This document shows positions 28,596 to 36,374 of a DNA stretch of 64,000 bases, piece by piece. Position 1 is the first letter of the stretch, and each line of letters opens with the position of its first letter. This DNA is from AWTP1-13 sp035550075 (GTDB taxonomy: Bacteria > Pseudomonadota > Alphaproteobacteria > Rhizobiales > Hyphomicrobiaceae): NCBI GenBank assembly GCA_035550075.1, contig DASZQG010000025.1, positions 1-64,000 on the forward strand, in the 5' to 3' direction. The notes under the pieces were generated by a model, which searched no databases, was not told the origin of the DNA, and saw nothing but the letters and a program-made list of their open reading frames with translations. Position numbers and translations under genes: made by a program.

Positions 28596-28835
28596 CTACA
28601 GCCGGGGGCGTCCGCCCTGCTGCCACATCAGGTAGGCCATGGTCACCACCGCGGTCAGCACCATCGTCCCGAGAATGTCCGGGCGTCCGATGAAGGCATA
28701 CCAGAGATTGAAGCCGTAGGCGGGGCTGCCGCGCGCGACCAGGAAGGTGTTGACGACGACGATGATGAAGACCACCGCGGCGGTCAGCGCGATGGCGGCC
28801 GCGACATCGAGTGTTTTGCGCATCACGGGCGACAT
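28596..28835 (-). CDS. small two-helix membrane protein
   Basis: This 79-residue protein has two hydrophobic segments (residues ~12-33 and ~52-70), the first dense in Ile and Val (AAVVFIIVVVNTF), with a polar loop NLWYAFIGRPDI between. The ribosome site AGGGGGTG lies ~6 bases before the ATG, so the gene is likely to be expressed. I do not recognise the family. It is convergent with the transporter gene 22 bases away and lies upstream of no obvious partner. Confidence 0.65.
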   Translation of the reverse strand: MSPVMRKTLDVAAAIALTAAVVFIIVVVNTFLVARGSPAYGFNLWYAFIGRPDILGTMVLTAVVTMAYLMWQQGGRPRL

Positions 28836-29001
28836 GGGACACCCCCTTCTTTTTTAGCCCCGGCCTCTTGGAGGCATCGCATACGCGCTGGACGCGCGAG
28901 CGAAGGCCCCTCGGTCGAGCGTAAGCACACGCTAATGCGATTCGGCGGCGCAGGTTGGAAGTACATGGCTGGGCAGGGGGTTAAGGGAACCCAGGCCCGC
29001 G

Positions 29002-29259
29002 TCAGGCCGGCAGCGCCCACGACATCATGCGGCCGATCGCGAACGCACCGGCGCACGCGAGGCATCCTGCCGTGAGGTTCACCAGGCCGCCGAGCACGGG
29101 GACGTGGAAGGTGACCGCACCGTCGAGGCGGGGATGCAGGTGGTCATGGTCGGTGAGCATCAGGAGAGCGACGGCGCCCGTTCCCAGCAGCCAGAACCAC
29201 CACGGCCCCTGACCGAAGCCGACAAGCATCGTCGCAAGGATCGAAAGATAAACCAGCAC
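29002..29259 (-). CDS. small hydrophobic protein, unknown
   Basis: This 85-residue protein from GTG 29259 has a GGAGAG ribosome site six bases upstream. It shows two to three hydrophobic stretches (MLVYLSILATMLVGFG, WWFWLLGTGAVALLML, and LVNLTAGCLACAGAFAIG) separated by a His/Asp-rich loop DHDHLHPRLD that could bind metal. No family is recognised. It is in the same direction as the argE-apaG-metZ set but downstream of it by 108 bases, and is not clearly part of that operon. Confidence 0.6.
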   Translation of the reverse strand: MLVYLSILATMLVGFGQGPWWFWLLGTGAVALLMLTDHDHLHPRLDGAVTFHVPVLGGLVNLTAGCLACAGAFAIGRMMSWALPA

Positions 29260-29367
29260 GGGCGCTCTCCGTCGTGAAGCGCCGGGCGTGTGGCGTGAGT
29301 CGGCAAATCGTGTAAAGCGAGGGCGGGCGGCGTTGGGGATGTCCTGTGGACGGGAGGGCGCGAACCT

Positions 29368-30531
29368 CTAGCGGGCGCAGGCCCAGTCACCCAGCCGGTC
29401 CAGAAACCGAAGGCATTTCTCAAGCTCGCTAATGCGCAGGAACTCGTTGGGCGTGTGTGCCTGCGCAATGTCTCCCGGCCCGCACACCACCGCCGGTGCG
29501 CCGCCGGCCTGGAACAGGCTCGCTTCCGTCGCGTAGCAGACCGCGTGGGTTTCGTTCTGCTCTGCTAGTCGGAATGCCAGCGGCACGATCTCCGCATCCG
29601 TGTCCACGGAGAAGGCCGGAACCTCGTTGGTGATGCCGATCTTCACCCCGGCTTCGGGCGCCAGCCGCCGCATTTCCGCGATGCATTGCTCCTCGGCGAA
29701 CTGCCGCAGCCGCTGGTCCCAAGGGGCGGCATCGAAGCCGGGCAGACGCCGGATCTCCCAGCCGAACGTGCATGTGATCGGCACGATGTTCGAGGCCGTG
29801 CCGCCGGCGATTTCGGTGATCTGCAACGTATTGAAGGGCGGATCGAAGCGCGGGTCTGGCGGCAAGGCCTTCAGCTCGGCTTCCATCCGTTCGAGTTCGC
29901 CGATCAGGCGCCCCGCGTAGGTGATGGCGTTGACGCCCAGGTGCGGCATCGCCGAGTGCGCGGGCTTTCCCGTCACCTCCACGCGCCAGCGCATCGGGCC
30001 CTTGTGCGCGTTCACGACGCTCATGGTGGTCGGTTCGCCAACGAACACCATGCGCGGCAGCGGCAGGCGCTTGCCGAATTCGGCGATCATCGGCCGCACA
30101 CCCGTGCAGCCCACTTCCTCGTCGTAGGAGAAAACGATGTGGATTGGCACGCTGAGCGCGCGCGCCTTGAAGCGCGGCGTCATCGCCAGCACGCAGGCGA
30201 GATAGCCTTTCATGTCGCAGGTGCCGCGGCCGTACAGCTTGCCATCGCGTTCCACCATCGTGAACGGATCGGTATCCCAGCTCTGGCCAGTGACGGGAAC
30301 GACATCGGTATGCCCCGACAGGCCGATGCCGGGCACGTCTCGCGGCCCGATGGTTGCGAACAAGCTCGCCTTCTGCCCATCCGCGGTCGGCACCAGCGTG
30401 CTTTCTATCCCGAGCACGCGCAGATAGTTCTGCACGAAGGTGATGATGGGGATGTTGGTCTTGTGGCTGGTGGTGTCGAAGGCGACGAGACGCGCCAGCA
30501 GCTCCTTCGCGGTGGTCAGCTCGGCGCTCAT
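29368..30531 (-). CDS. argE: acetylornithine deacetylase (M20 family)
   Basis: ArgE removes acetyl from N-acetylornithine in arginine synthesis and has 387 residues. The M20 metal ligands are in LSGHTDVVPV, YGRGTCDMKGY, SYDEEVGCTGV and VGEPTT, with the late His in CGPGDIAQAHTPNEF. The dimerisation domain begins at HKGPMRWRVEVTGKPAHSA. ATG 30531 is set by the family start SAELTTAKELLARLVAFDTTS. It is eight bases downstream of apaG and so is probably in the metZ-apaG-argE operon. Succinyl-diaminopimelate desuccinylase is a related alternative, but the sequence fits ArgE better. Confidence 0.93.
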   Translation of the reverse strand: MSAELTTAKELLARLVAFDTTSHKTNIPIITFVQNYLRVLGIESTLVPTADGQKASLFATIGPRDVPGIGLSGHTDVVPVTGQSWDTDPFTMVERDGKLYGRGTCDMKGYLACVLAMTPRFKARALSVPIHIVFSYDEEVGCTGVRPMIAEFGKRLPLPRMVFVGEPTTMSVVNAHKGPMRWRVEVTGKPAHSAMPHLGVNAITYAGRLIGELERMEAELKALPPDPRFDPPFNTLQITEIAGGTASNIVPITCTFGWEIRRLPGFDAAPWDQRLRQFAEEQCIAEMRRLAPEAGVKIGITNEVPAFSVDTDAEIVPLAFRLAEQNETHAVCYATEASLFQAGGAPAVVCGPGDIAQAHTPNEFLRISELEKCLRFLDRLGDWACAR

Positions 30532-30539
30532 GCCATCCT

Positions 30540-30932
30540 CTAGTTCACGCTGCGCTGGGCGTGCGGGCTGTCGAGCGAGAAGGCGGGGATTGCCACGTTG
30601 ATAAGTTCGCCCGTCTCGGTCGTCATCTGGTAGCTCCCGACCATGATGCCGGAGGGCGTCTCCAGCGGGCAGCCCGAGGTGTAGCGGAACGACGTGCCTG
30701 GCCGAAGCACCGGCGTCTGACCCACCACGCCGGGGCCGCGCACCTCCTCCGTGCGCCCGAGAGCGTCGGTGATGCGCCAGTGGCGCGAGCGAAGCTGCAC
30801 TGTCTCCTCGCCTTCGTTGGTGATGTCGATCGTGTACGCCCAGAAGTAGCGCCCTTCCTCGGGCGAGGACTCCTCTTCCAGGTATTGCGGAACTACGCGC
30901 ACACGAATGCTGCGGCTTACCGCCTCGTACAT
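30540..30932 (-). CDS. apaG: ApaG family protein
   Basis: This 130-residue protein has the ApaG (DUF525) fold, a fibronectin III-like domain. It starts MYEAVSRSIRVRVVPQYLEE and contains YFWAYTIDITNEGEETVQLRSRHW, GPGVVGQTPVLRPG and TPSGIMVGSYQM, all family signatures. In E. coli apaG affects Co2+ resistance and is near apaH; the biochemical role remains unsettled. It sits 26 bases after metZ and eight bases before argE. Confidence 0.97.
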   Translation of the reverse strand: MYEAVSRSIRVRVVPQYLEEESSPEEGRYFWAYTIDITNEGEETVQLRSRHWRITDALGRTEEVRGPGVVGQTPVLRPGTSFRYTSGCPLETPSGIMVGSYQMTTETGELINVAIPAFSLDSPHAQRSVN

Positions 30933-30958
30933 GACTGCGCACCGGGAACGTGGTGACT

Positions 30959-32173
30959 TCAGCCGATCTTAGTGGCGTGCAGCCCCCGGTCAATGTCGGC
31001 GACAAGATCCGCCGCCGATTCCAGCCCGACCGAGAGGCGCAGCAGCCCGTCGGTGATGCCAAGTTCCGCGCGCGCCTCGGGCTTCAGCCGCTGGTGGGTG
31101 GTGGTGGCGGGATGGGTGATCAGGCTCTTTGCGTCTCCGAGGTTGTTGGAGATTGCAATCAGCTGCAGCGCATTGAGGAAGCGGAACGCCGCCGCCTTGC
31201 CGCCCGCAAGCTCGAAGGTGACGATCTGCCCGTTGCCCGCCATCTGCCGCTTCGCCAGCGCAGCCTGCGGATAATCCGGCCGCCCGCAGTAGATCACGCG
31301 CGACACCTCTTTGCGGCCCGCCAGGTGATCAGCGATCTTGCCCGCCGTTTCGCATTGGGCGCGCACGCGCAGCGGCAGCGTCTCGAGACCCTTCAGCATC
31401 ACCCAGGCGTTGAAGGGGCTGAGGGAGGGGCCGGTGTGCTTCATGAAGGGATGAAGGTGATCTTTGACGTAGGCCTCCGAGCCGAGCACGATGCCGCCGA
31501 GACAGCGGCCCTGGCCATCGATGTGCTTGGTGGCAGAGTAGACGACGACATCGGCGCCGTGCTTGAGCGGCCGCTGCAGGACTGGGGTGGCGAACACGTT
31601 ATCGACCACCACCCGCGCGCCCGCTGCGTGCGCGATCTCCGACACGGCAGCAATGTCGACGAGGTCAAGCGACGGGTTGGCCGGCGTCTCGAAGAAGACG
31701 GCCTTGGTATTGGGCCGCATGGCCTTTTCCCAGGCGGTAAGGTCGCGGCCGTCAATGAGGGTGGCGGCGATGCCGAAGCGCTGACACAGGTCCTCCACCA
31801 CGTAGCGGCACGAGCCGAACAGGGCGCGCGCGGCAACCACGTGATCGCCGGCCTTCAGGAAACAGAGCAAGGACGAGGTAACGGCGGCCATGCCGGTGGC
31901 GGTGGCGCGGGCGGCCTCGGCACCTTCCAGCAGCCGCATGCGTTCCTCGAACATGGCGACGGTGGGATTGGCATACCGGCTGTAGATGAAGCCGGCTTCG
32001 CTCTTGAAGCGTTCCTCGGCCTGCTCGGCGGAGTCGTAGACATAGCTCTGGGTGAGGAACAGCGCCTCGGACGTCTCGGCGAACTGGGAGCGCAGCGTGC
32101 CCCCATGCACGAGCAAGGTCTCGGGGCTCCAGCGCTCCGCGTCGGGCCTGCTGTTTGCGGATTTGTCGGTCAT
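30959..32173 (-). CDS. metZ: O-succinylhomoserine sulfhydrylase
   Basis: MetZ makes homocysteine from O-succinylhomoserine and sulfide, using PLP. It has 404 residues. The PLP lysine is in VYSATKHIDGQGRCLGG, with SRYANPTVAMFEERMRLLEGAEAARATATGMAA and the VVDNVFATPVLQRPL loop as family marks. ATG 32173 is preceded by AAGGAG. Its expression is controlled by the SAM-II riboswitch at 32266-32321 on the same strand. apaG and argE follow in the same direction. Cystathionine gamma-synthase is a less likely reading. Confidence 0.97.
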   Translation of the reverse strand: MTDKSANSRPDAERWSPETLLVHGGTLRSQFAETSEALFLTQSYVYDSAEQAEERFKSEAGFIYSRYANPTVAMFEERMRLLEGAEAARATATGMAAVTSSLLCFLKAGDHVVAARALFGSCRYVVEDLCQRFGIAATLIDGRDLTAWEKAMRPNTKAVFFETPANPSLDLVDIAAVSEIAHAAGARVVVDNVFATPVLQRPLKHGADVVVYSATKHIDGQGRCLGGIVLGSEAYVKDHLHPFMKHTGPSLSPFNAWVMLKGLETLPLRVRAQCETAGKIADHLAGRKEVSRVIYCGRPDYPQAALAKRQMAGNGQIVTFELAGGKAAAFRFLNALQLIAISNNLGDAKSLITHPATTTHQRLKPEARAELGITDGLLRLSVGLESAADLVADIDRGLHATKIG

Positions 32174-32185
32174 CGCGCGCTCCTT

Positions 32186-32204
32186 GCCTGCACCCCCGGC
32201 AGGC
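32186..32204 (-). other. second hairpin in the metZ leader, next to the ribosome site
   Basis: GCCTGC and GCAGGC pair perfectly around a 7-base loop. It lies just after the terminator's T run and just before the AAGGAG ribosome site, so it may add translational control or shape the site. Confidence 0.45.
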
Positions 32205-32207
32205 CAC

Positions 32208-32246
32208 AAAAAAACCGGCTCACGTGTAGTGCCGCTTGGCAGCCGG
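32208..32246 (-). terminator. intrinsic terminator between the SAM-II aptamer and metZ
   Basis: On the minus strand CCGGCT (32246-32241) pairs with AGCCGG (32220-32215) and a run of seven T follows (32214-32208). It stands 19 bases after the aptamer and 35 bases before the metZ ATG. In this position it can act as the expression platform of the riboswitch (attenuation), which is inference. Confidence 0.7.
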
Positions 32247-32265
32247 CGTGAGACGGGTCGCGCGC

Positions 32266-32321
32266 GGCCTTTTAGCGACTTGTTTTGCGTGGCTGCAAGC
32301 CGGCCGGCCAAATCACCACGT
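32266..32321 (-). promoter_or_regulatory. SAM-II riboswitch controlling metZ
   Basis: On the minus strand the leader has the SAM-II (metA motif) core. It starts GTGGTGATTTG, continues through a stem strand to TTGCAGCCAC, which pairs with the GTGG start, and then has AAGTCGCTAAAAGG, the A-rich pseudoknot strand. The order and the conserved GATTTG, TTGCAGCCAC and GCTAAA elements match the known class. SAM-II is confined mostly to alphaproteobacteria and precedes metA or metZ genes. Binding of SAM should lower metZ expression. Confidence 0.92.
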
Positions 32322-32332
32322 ATGCAACGGGG

Positions 32333-32360
32333 ATTATCGCTTCCCGCGCCTTGGCGTCAA
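32333..32360 (-). promoter_or_regulatory. promoter of metZ
   Basis: On the minus strand TTGACG (-35, 32360-32355) is followed after 16 bases by GATAAT (-10, 32338-32333). Transcription would start near 32325, just before the SAM-II aptamer, which makes the pairing convincing. Confidence 0.65.
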
Positions 32361-32399
32361 CACCCCAATCGTCTAGACGGGCGCGAAAGGAGATCAGGT

Positions 32400-33524
32400 A
32401 TGGGCAACACGCGGCCGGAAGTGGCCTCCCAAAGCGGGCACGCCGCAGGGGCAGGCATCCTGCCCGTGCAGGCGATCCGTCGCCTGGTCGAGAGCGGCGA
32501 GGTAATCGCGGCAAAGCCTCTCCTGCCGGGGCAACTGCAACCGGCAAGCCTTGATTTGCGGCTTGGCGCCGAGGCGTTCCGGGTGCGCGCGAGCTTCCTA
32601 CCCGGTCCCGGCATCCGCGTCGCCGACAAGCTGGACGACCTGAGCCTCCACACAATCGACCTCACCAGGAGCGCCGTGCTGGAGACCGGCTGCGTCTACA
32701 TCGTGCCGCTGCTCGAGCGCATGGCCCTGCCGCCGGCGCTTGCGGCCGCGACCAACCCCAAGAGCTCGACCGGTCGGCTCGACGTCTTCACCCGCGTAAT
32801 TGCCGACGGGGTCGGGTCGTTCGACCAGGTGCCGGCCGGCTACAACGGTCCGCTGTACGCCGAAATCTGTCCCCAGACCTTCCCGATCGTCGTGCGCGAG
32901 GGGTCGCGTCTGAACCAGATCCGCTTTCGCACCGGCGCGCCGCAGGACGATGATGCGGCGCTGATCGAACTGCACACCCGCGAGAAGCTGGTGTCGGGTG
33001 AGCAGTTCGACATTGCGCACGGCATTGCCCTGTCGGTCGATCTCACCGGCGATGCCGCGGGCCTTGTCGGATTTCGCGCCAAGCGCCACACCGGCTTGAT
33101 CGATGTCGATATCCCGGCTTCCTGCCGCGTCGGGGATTTCTGGGAGCCCATCGCCGCCGATGAGCGCAAGCGCCTGATCCTCGATCCGGACCAGTTCTAT
33201 ATCCTGGCTTCCAAGGAAGCCGTTCACGTTCCGCCCACGCACGCCGCCGAGATGGTACCGTTCAACCCGCTTGTGGGTGAGTTTCGCGTGCACTACGCCG
33301 GCTTCTTCGACCCGGGGTTCGGCCACGCCGCGGCGGGGGGCTCTGGGTCGAAGGCGGTGCTGGAAGTGAGGAGCCACAAGGTCCCGTTCATCCTCGAGGA
33401 CGGGCAGATCGTTGGCCGCCTGATATACGAGCGCGTCACCGAGGTGCCAGAGGTTCTTTACGGCCGCGATCTGGGCTCCAACTACCAGGCTCAGGGCCTG
33501 AAGCTTTCCAAGCATTTCAAATAA
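32400..33524 (+). CDS. dcd: 2'-deoxycytidine 5'-triphosphate deaminase (two-domain form)
   Basis: This 374-residue protein is the long alphaproteobacterial dCTP deaminase, with two dUTPase-like domains in tandem. The first (~residues 15-180) has TNPKSSTGRLDVFTRVIADG and SFDQVPAGYNGPLYAEICP, with the catalytic Glu and Arg/Ser region. The second (~residues 190-374) has VGFRAKRHTGLIDVDIP, HYAGFFDPGFGHAAAGGSG and LEVRSHKVPFILEDGQIVGRL. It makes dUTP for thymidylate synthesis. ATG 32400 is seven bases after AGGAG at 32388-32392. It is divergent from metZ and its promoter must lie in that gene's leader region. Confidence 0.93.
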   Translation: MGNTRPEVASQSGHAAGAGILPVQAIRRLVESGEVIAAKPLLPGQLQPASLDLRLGAEAFRVRASFLPGPGIRVADKLDDLSLHTIDLTRSAVLETGCVYIVPLLERMALPPALAAATNPKSSTGRLDVFTRVIADGVGSFDQVPAGYNGPLYAEICPQTFPIVVREGSRLNQIRFRTGAPQDDDAALIELHTREKLVSGEQFDIAHGIALSVDLTGDAAGLVGFRAKRHTGLIDVDIPASCRVGDFWEPIAADERKRLILDPDQFYILASKEAVHVPPTHAAEMVPFNPLVGEFRVHYAGFFDPGFGHAAAGGSGSKAVLEVRSHKVPFILEDGQIVGRLIYERVTEVPEVLYGRDLGSNYQAQGLKLSKHFK

Positions 33525-33848
33525 TTGCCTCGGTGTGGCTCAGGCGCTGCTTGGCATTCCTGCTCTCGTGGATGGAGAGACGGCCGCGGAAACTGGCGCG
33601 ATTGAAAGGTGAGTTCGAGGCCCCTCAGCAAGCCGGGGTGGAGAAGAAATGCGGTCTGCAGTTCCGTGAGCGGGTAGCCAAGAACAACAGCTAGCGGATG
33701 CGCAGCGCCACAATGGAGGCGTGGGGCGCCACTATGCTTTAAGGCTGTCATGAGGCTTGGCGGCCTAGCCGGTCACTGCCAGCATAGGCTACCGCGGCGC
33801 GCGGCTGAAGCCCGCGCGGCGCTGCGCGTTTCGGAGCGGGACGTATTC
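33525..33848. other. intergenic region between dcd and the TPR gene
   Basis: These 324 bases hold no gene I can support. One plus-strand reading frame, 33572-33694, would give a 40-residue basic peptide (MERRPRKLARLKGEFEAP...) with no ribosome site or relatives that I know. No hairpin with a T run is seen. Confidence 0.4.
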
Positions 33849-34484
33849 ATGAGGCGTTTGGCGGGGATCATCGCGGTGCTCGTGCTTGCGGCGGGCCTTG
33901 CCTCCCAGGCGCGCGCGGACGCGGCCACCGACTGTTTCAGCGAAGATATCGAGCGGCGGATCGAGGGCTGTACCGCGCTGATCGAGGGGCGCCAGGAGGG
34001 CGTCGCCGATATGAGCCTCGTCTACGCCATGCGTGCGCTGGCCTATTCGATGAAGGGCAGCTACCAGGCCGCGATCCATGATTACGACACCGCCATTCAC
34101 ATGCGCCCGGATTTCGCGGTGGCGCTCAACAACCGTGCCTGGGCCTATTTTCGCTGGGGCAAGGCGACCACCGGGTTGCCGGACGTGGAGCGGTCGCTGG
34201 AGCTGAGCCCGACTAGCCCCCACACCCTCGACACCCGCGCCCACATCCGCCAGGTCCAGGGCCTGATCAAAGGGGCCCTGGAGGATTACAACAAGGCCAT
34301 GTGGTACGGCGGGAGCCGCATGATCCGGCTCTACCAGTGCGGGCTCACCGAGCAGCGCCTCTACAACGGCGAGATAGACGGCAAGTGGCGCCAGGAGCTG
34401 CAATCCGCTCTTGAGAAATGCGTCGCCGACTCCCGCTGCGATCCGCTGCCTGCCGACGAGCAATGCCGCGCCGCGACCTCCTAG
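33849..34484 (+). CDS. secreted TPR-repeat protein
   Basis: This 211-residue protein has a signal peptide (residues ~1-24, ending SQARA). The mature part has three or more tetratricopeptide-like units: LVYAMRALAYSMKGSYQAAIHDYDTAIHMRP is the clearest, followed by ALNNRAWAYFRWGKATTGLPDVERSLELSPTS and a third around RAHIRQVQGLIKGALEDYNKAM. Two C-terminal cysteines (KCVADSRCDPLP) may be bonded. Proteins of this kind act as adaptors in the periplasm, but the partner is unknown. ATG 33849 is used because it begins the signal peptide. Confidence 0.85.
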   Translation: MRRLAGIIAVLVLAAGLASQARADAATDCFSEDIERRIEGCTALIEGRQEGVADMSLVYAMRALAYSMKGSYQAAIHDYDTAIHMRPDFAVALNNRAWAYFRWGKATTGLPDVERSLELSPTSPHTLDTRAHIRQVQGLIKGALEDYNKAMWYGGSRMIRLYQCGLTEQRLYNGEIDGKWRQELQSALEKCVADSRCDPLPADEQCRAATS

Positions 34485-34571
34485 CCTCCCTCGTAAGACA
34501 AGTCCCGGCGCTTGCAGCGCGTCGCGGTGGCTGCGACACTGATGGGGGCAATTGCTGAGGGATGGGGGCGC

Positions 34572-35333
34572 ATGCCGGCCGGCCTATCGCTGAAGGACAA
34601 GGTGGCACTGGTGGTGGGCGGCGCCGGGGGCATCGGCGCGGCCACCTGCGCCATGCTGGCCGAGGAGGGGGCTCTGGTGGCGATGACGCACCGTCCCGCG
34701 GCCGAGGCCCAGAAGGTTGCCGAAGCCAAGATCGCGGCGTTGCCTGGATCGGGCCACGTCGCGCTGCCTGCAGATGTCGCCGACACGGCAACCCTGCTGG
34801 CGCTGCGCGACCAGATCAGCCACCGCTTCGGGCGACTCCACATCCTGGTCAACTCGGCGGGCTTCACGAAGGCGGTGCCGCACGGCGATCTCGATGAACT
34901 CACTGATGAGCTCATCGACCGCATGTTTCAGGTCAACTGGCGCGGGCAATACGCAGCGATCCGCACCTTTGCGCCGATGCTGAAGGCGTCGGGCGACGGA
35001 CTGATCGTCAATGTGTCGTCGATTGCCGGCTTCACGGGCGCTGGCTCGTCGATCGTCTATGGTGCGACCAAGGCCGGCATCGACGTGATGACGCGCTCGC
35101 TCGCGCGCGTGCTGGCGCCGCAGGTGCGGGTGCTGGGCGTCTCCCCTGGCGCGGTTGATACAACCTTCGTGCCGGGCCGCGGACCGGACTTCAATGCCAA
35201 GGCCGCGGCGGCAGCGCCGCTGAAGCGCATCGCCACCCCTGAAGACGTGGCACGCGCCATTGTCGCCTGCGCGACGCATCTCACGTATTCCACCGGCGTC
35301 ACCGTCGTCGTCGACGGCGGCCGCTCTCTCTGA
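34572..35333 (+). CDS. short-chain dehydrogenase/reductase (SDR)
   Basis: This classical SDR has 253 residues. The nucleotide-binding site is GGAGGIGAATC, then VNSAGFTKAV. The catalytic Ser is in VNVSSIAGFTG, and Tyr and Lys are in VYGATKAGI. SPGAVDTTF and the C-terminal YSTGVTVVVDGG are typical of 3-ketoacyl-ACP reductase-like members. Its substrate is unknown. ATG 34572 is used. The gene is 14 bases before a zinc-less MDR oxidoreductase, so the two are probably co-transcribed and may act in one small catabolic step. Confidence 0.93.
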   Translation: MPAGLSLKDKVALVVGGAGGIGAATCAMLAEEGALVAMTHRPAAEAQKVAEAKIAALPGSGHVALPADVADTATLLALRDQISHRFGRLHILVNSAGFTKAVPHGDLDELTDELIDRMFQVNWRGQYAAIRTFAPMLKASGDGLIVNVSSIAGFTGAGSSIVYGATKAGIDVMTRSLARVLAPQVRVLGVSPGAVDTTFVPGRGPDFNAKAAAAAPLKRIATPEDVARAIVACATHLTYSTGVTVVVDGGRSL

Positions 35334-35347
35334 ATGGATCCCCACGC

Positions 35348-36349
35348 ATGTCGAAGCAGGCGGTGACGGCCCGCTGCGCACGGCTCGCCGCCAAGGCTCC
35401 GGACGCGGCACGCATTTCTCTCTCCATCGAGACGTGCACGCTCGCGCGCGAGCGCGACGACGAGGTGCTGATCGAAATTGCGGCCGCCGCGGTCAATCAG
35501 TCGGACGTGAAGGCCGCGCTCGGCCGCATGCCCTACGCCGTCTTTCCGCGCACGCCGGGACGAGACTTTGCGGGCGTCGTCATCGAGGGGCCGCCCGGGC
35601 TGGCGGGGCAAGAGGTTTTCGGTTCCTCGGGCGACCTCGGCATCCGTCGCGACGGCACACACGCCACCCATCTCGTGGTCGAGGCAAAGGCATGCGTGCC
35701 TAAGCCGGCCAGAATTTCGTTGCTGGAAGCAGCCGGGCTCGGCGTTCCGTTCGTCACGGCGGTGGAAGGCTACCGCCGCGCCGGCGAACCGAGGGCCGGC
35801 GACACTGTGCTGGTGCTCGGGGCCAACGGCAAGGTGGGGCAGGCGGCCGCCCAGATCGCAAGCTGGAAGGGCGCCCACGTGATCGGCGTGGCTCGGCGCG
35901 CGGAGCCGTACCAGGGGCATGCAAGCGGCCCTGTGGAGATGATCGATGCTTCCGCCGGCGACGTTGCCGACCGCGTGCGCGCACTCACAGGCGGCAAGGG
36001 CGCCGACATCGTGTTCAATACGGTGGGTGACCCCTATTTCGAGACGGCGCACAAGTCGCTGGCACTGGATGGGCGGCAGGTGCTACTTGCAGCCATCAGC
36101 GGCACCGTGCCGTTCAACATCTTCGAGTTCTACCGCGGCCGTCACACCTACATCGGGGTCGATTCCCTCGGCCTGTCGTCGGCGACGTCCGCCGAGCGGC
36201 TGGCAAGCATCGCGCCGGCGTTCGCCACAGGCGCGCTCAAGCCGTTTGCCGTCGACAAATCTGCCGTATTCCCACTCGAGCGCGTGCAGGACGCATATCA
36301 GGCCGAGGCGGCGGGATCGCGCAGCCGCGTGCTGCTGAGCATGCGCTGA
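35348..36349 (+). CDS. medium-chain dehydrogenase/quinone oxidoreductase-like protein
   Basis: This 333-residue MDR-family oxidoreductase has the GroES-like N-terminal domain (VNQSDVKAALGRMPYAVFPRTPGRDFAG) and a Rossmann domain with VLVLGANGKVGQAAAQIA. The structural-zinc cysteine cluster and the catalytic zinc ligands of alcohol dehydrogenases are not seen, so it is likely to be a zinc-less NADPH quinone oxidoreductase or enoyl reductase. It is 14 bases downstream of the SDR gene. The substrate is unknown. Confidence 0.88.
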   Translation: MSKQAVTARCARLAAKAPDAARISLSIETCTLARERDDEVLIEIAAAAVNQSDVKAALGRMPYAVFPRTPGRDFAGVVIEGPPGLAGQEVFGSSGDLGIRRDGTHATHLVVEAKACVPKPARISLLEAAGLGVPFVTAVEGYRRAGEPRAGDTVLVLGANGKVGQAAAQIASWKGAHVIGVARRAEPYQGHASGPVEMIDASAGDVADRVRALTGGKGADIVFNTVGDPYFETAHKSLALDGRQVLLAAISGTVPFNIFEFYRGRHTYIGVDSLGLSSATSAERLASIAPAFATGALKPFAVDKSAVFPLERVQDAYQAEAAGSRSRVLLSMR

Positions 36350-36374
36350 GCGGCCATCGCGGGGGAGAGATCGG

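Noticed and set aside
29368..31062. Upstream extension of argE to 564 codons
   Set aside because: The extension runs through apaG in another frame; the ArgE family start is at 30531.
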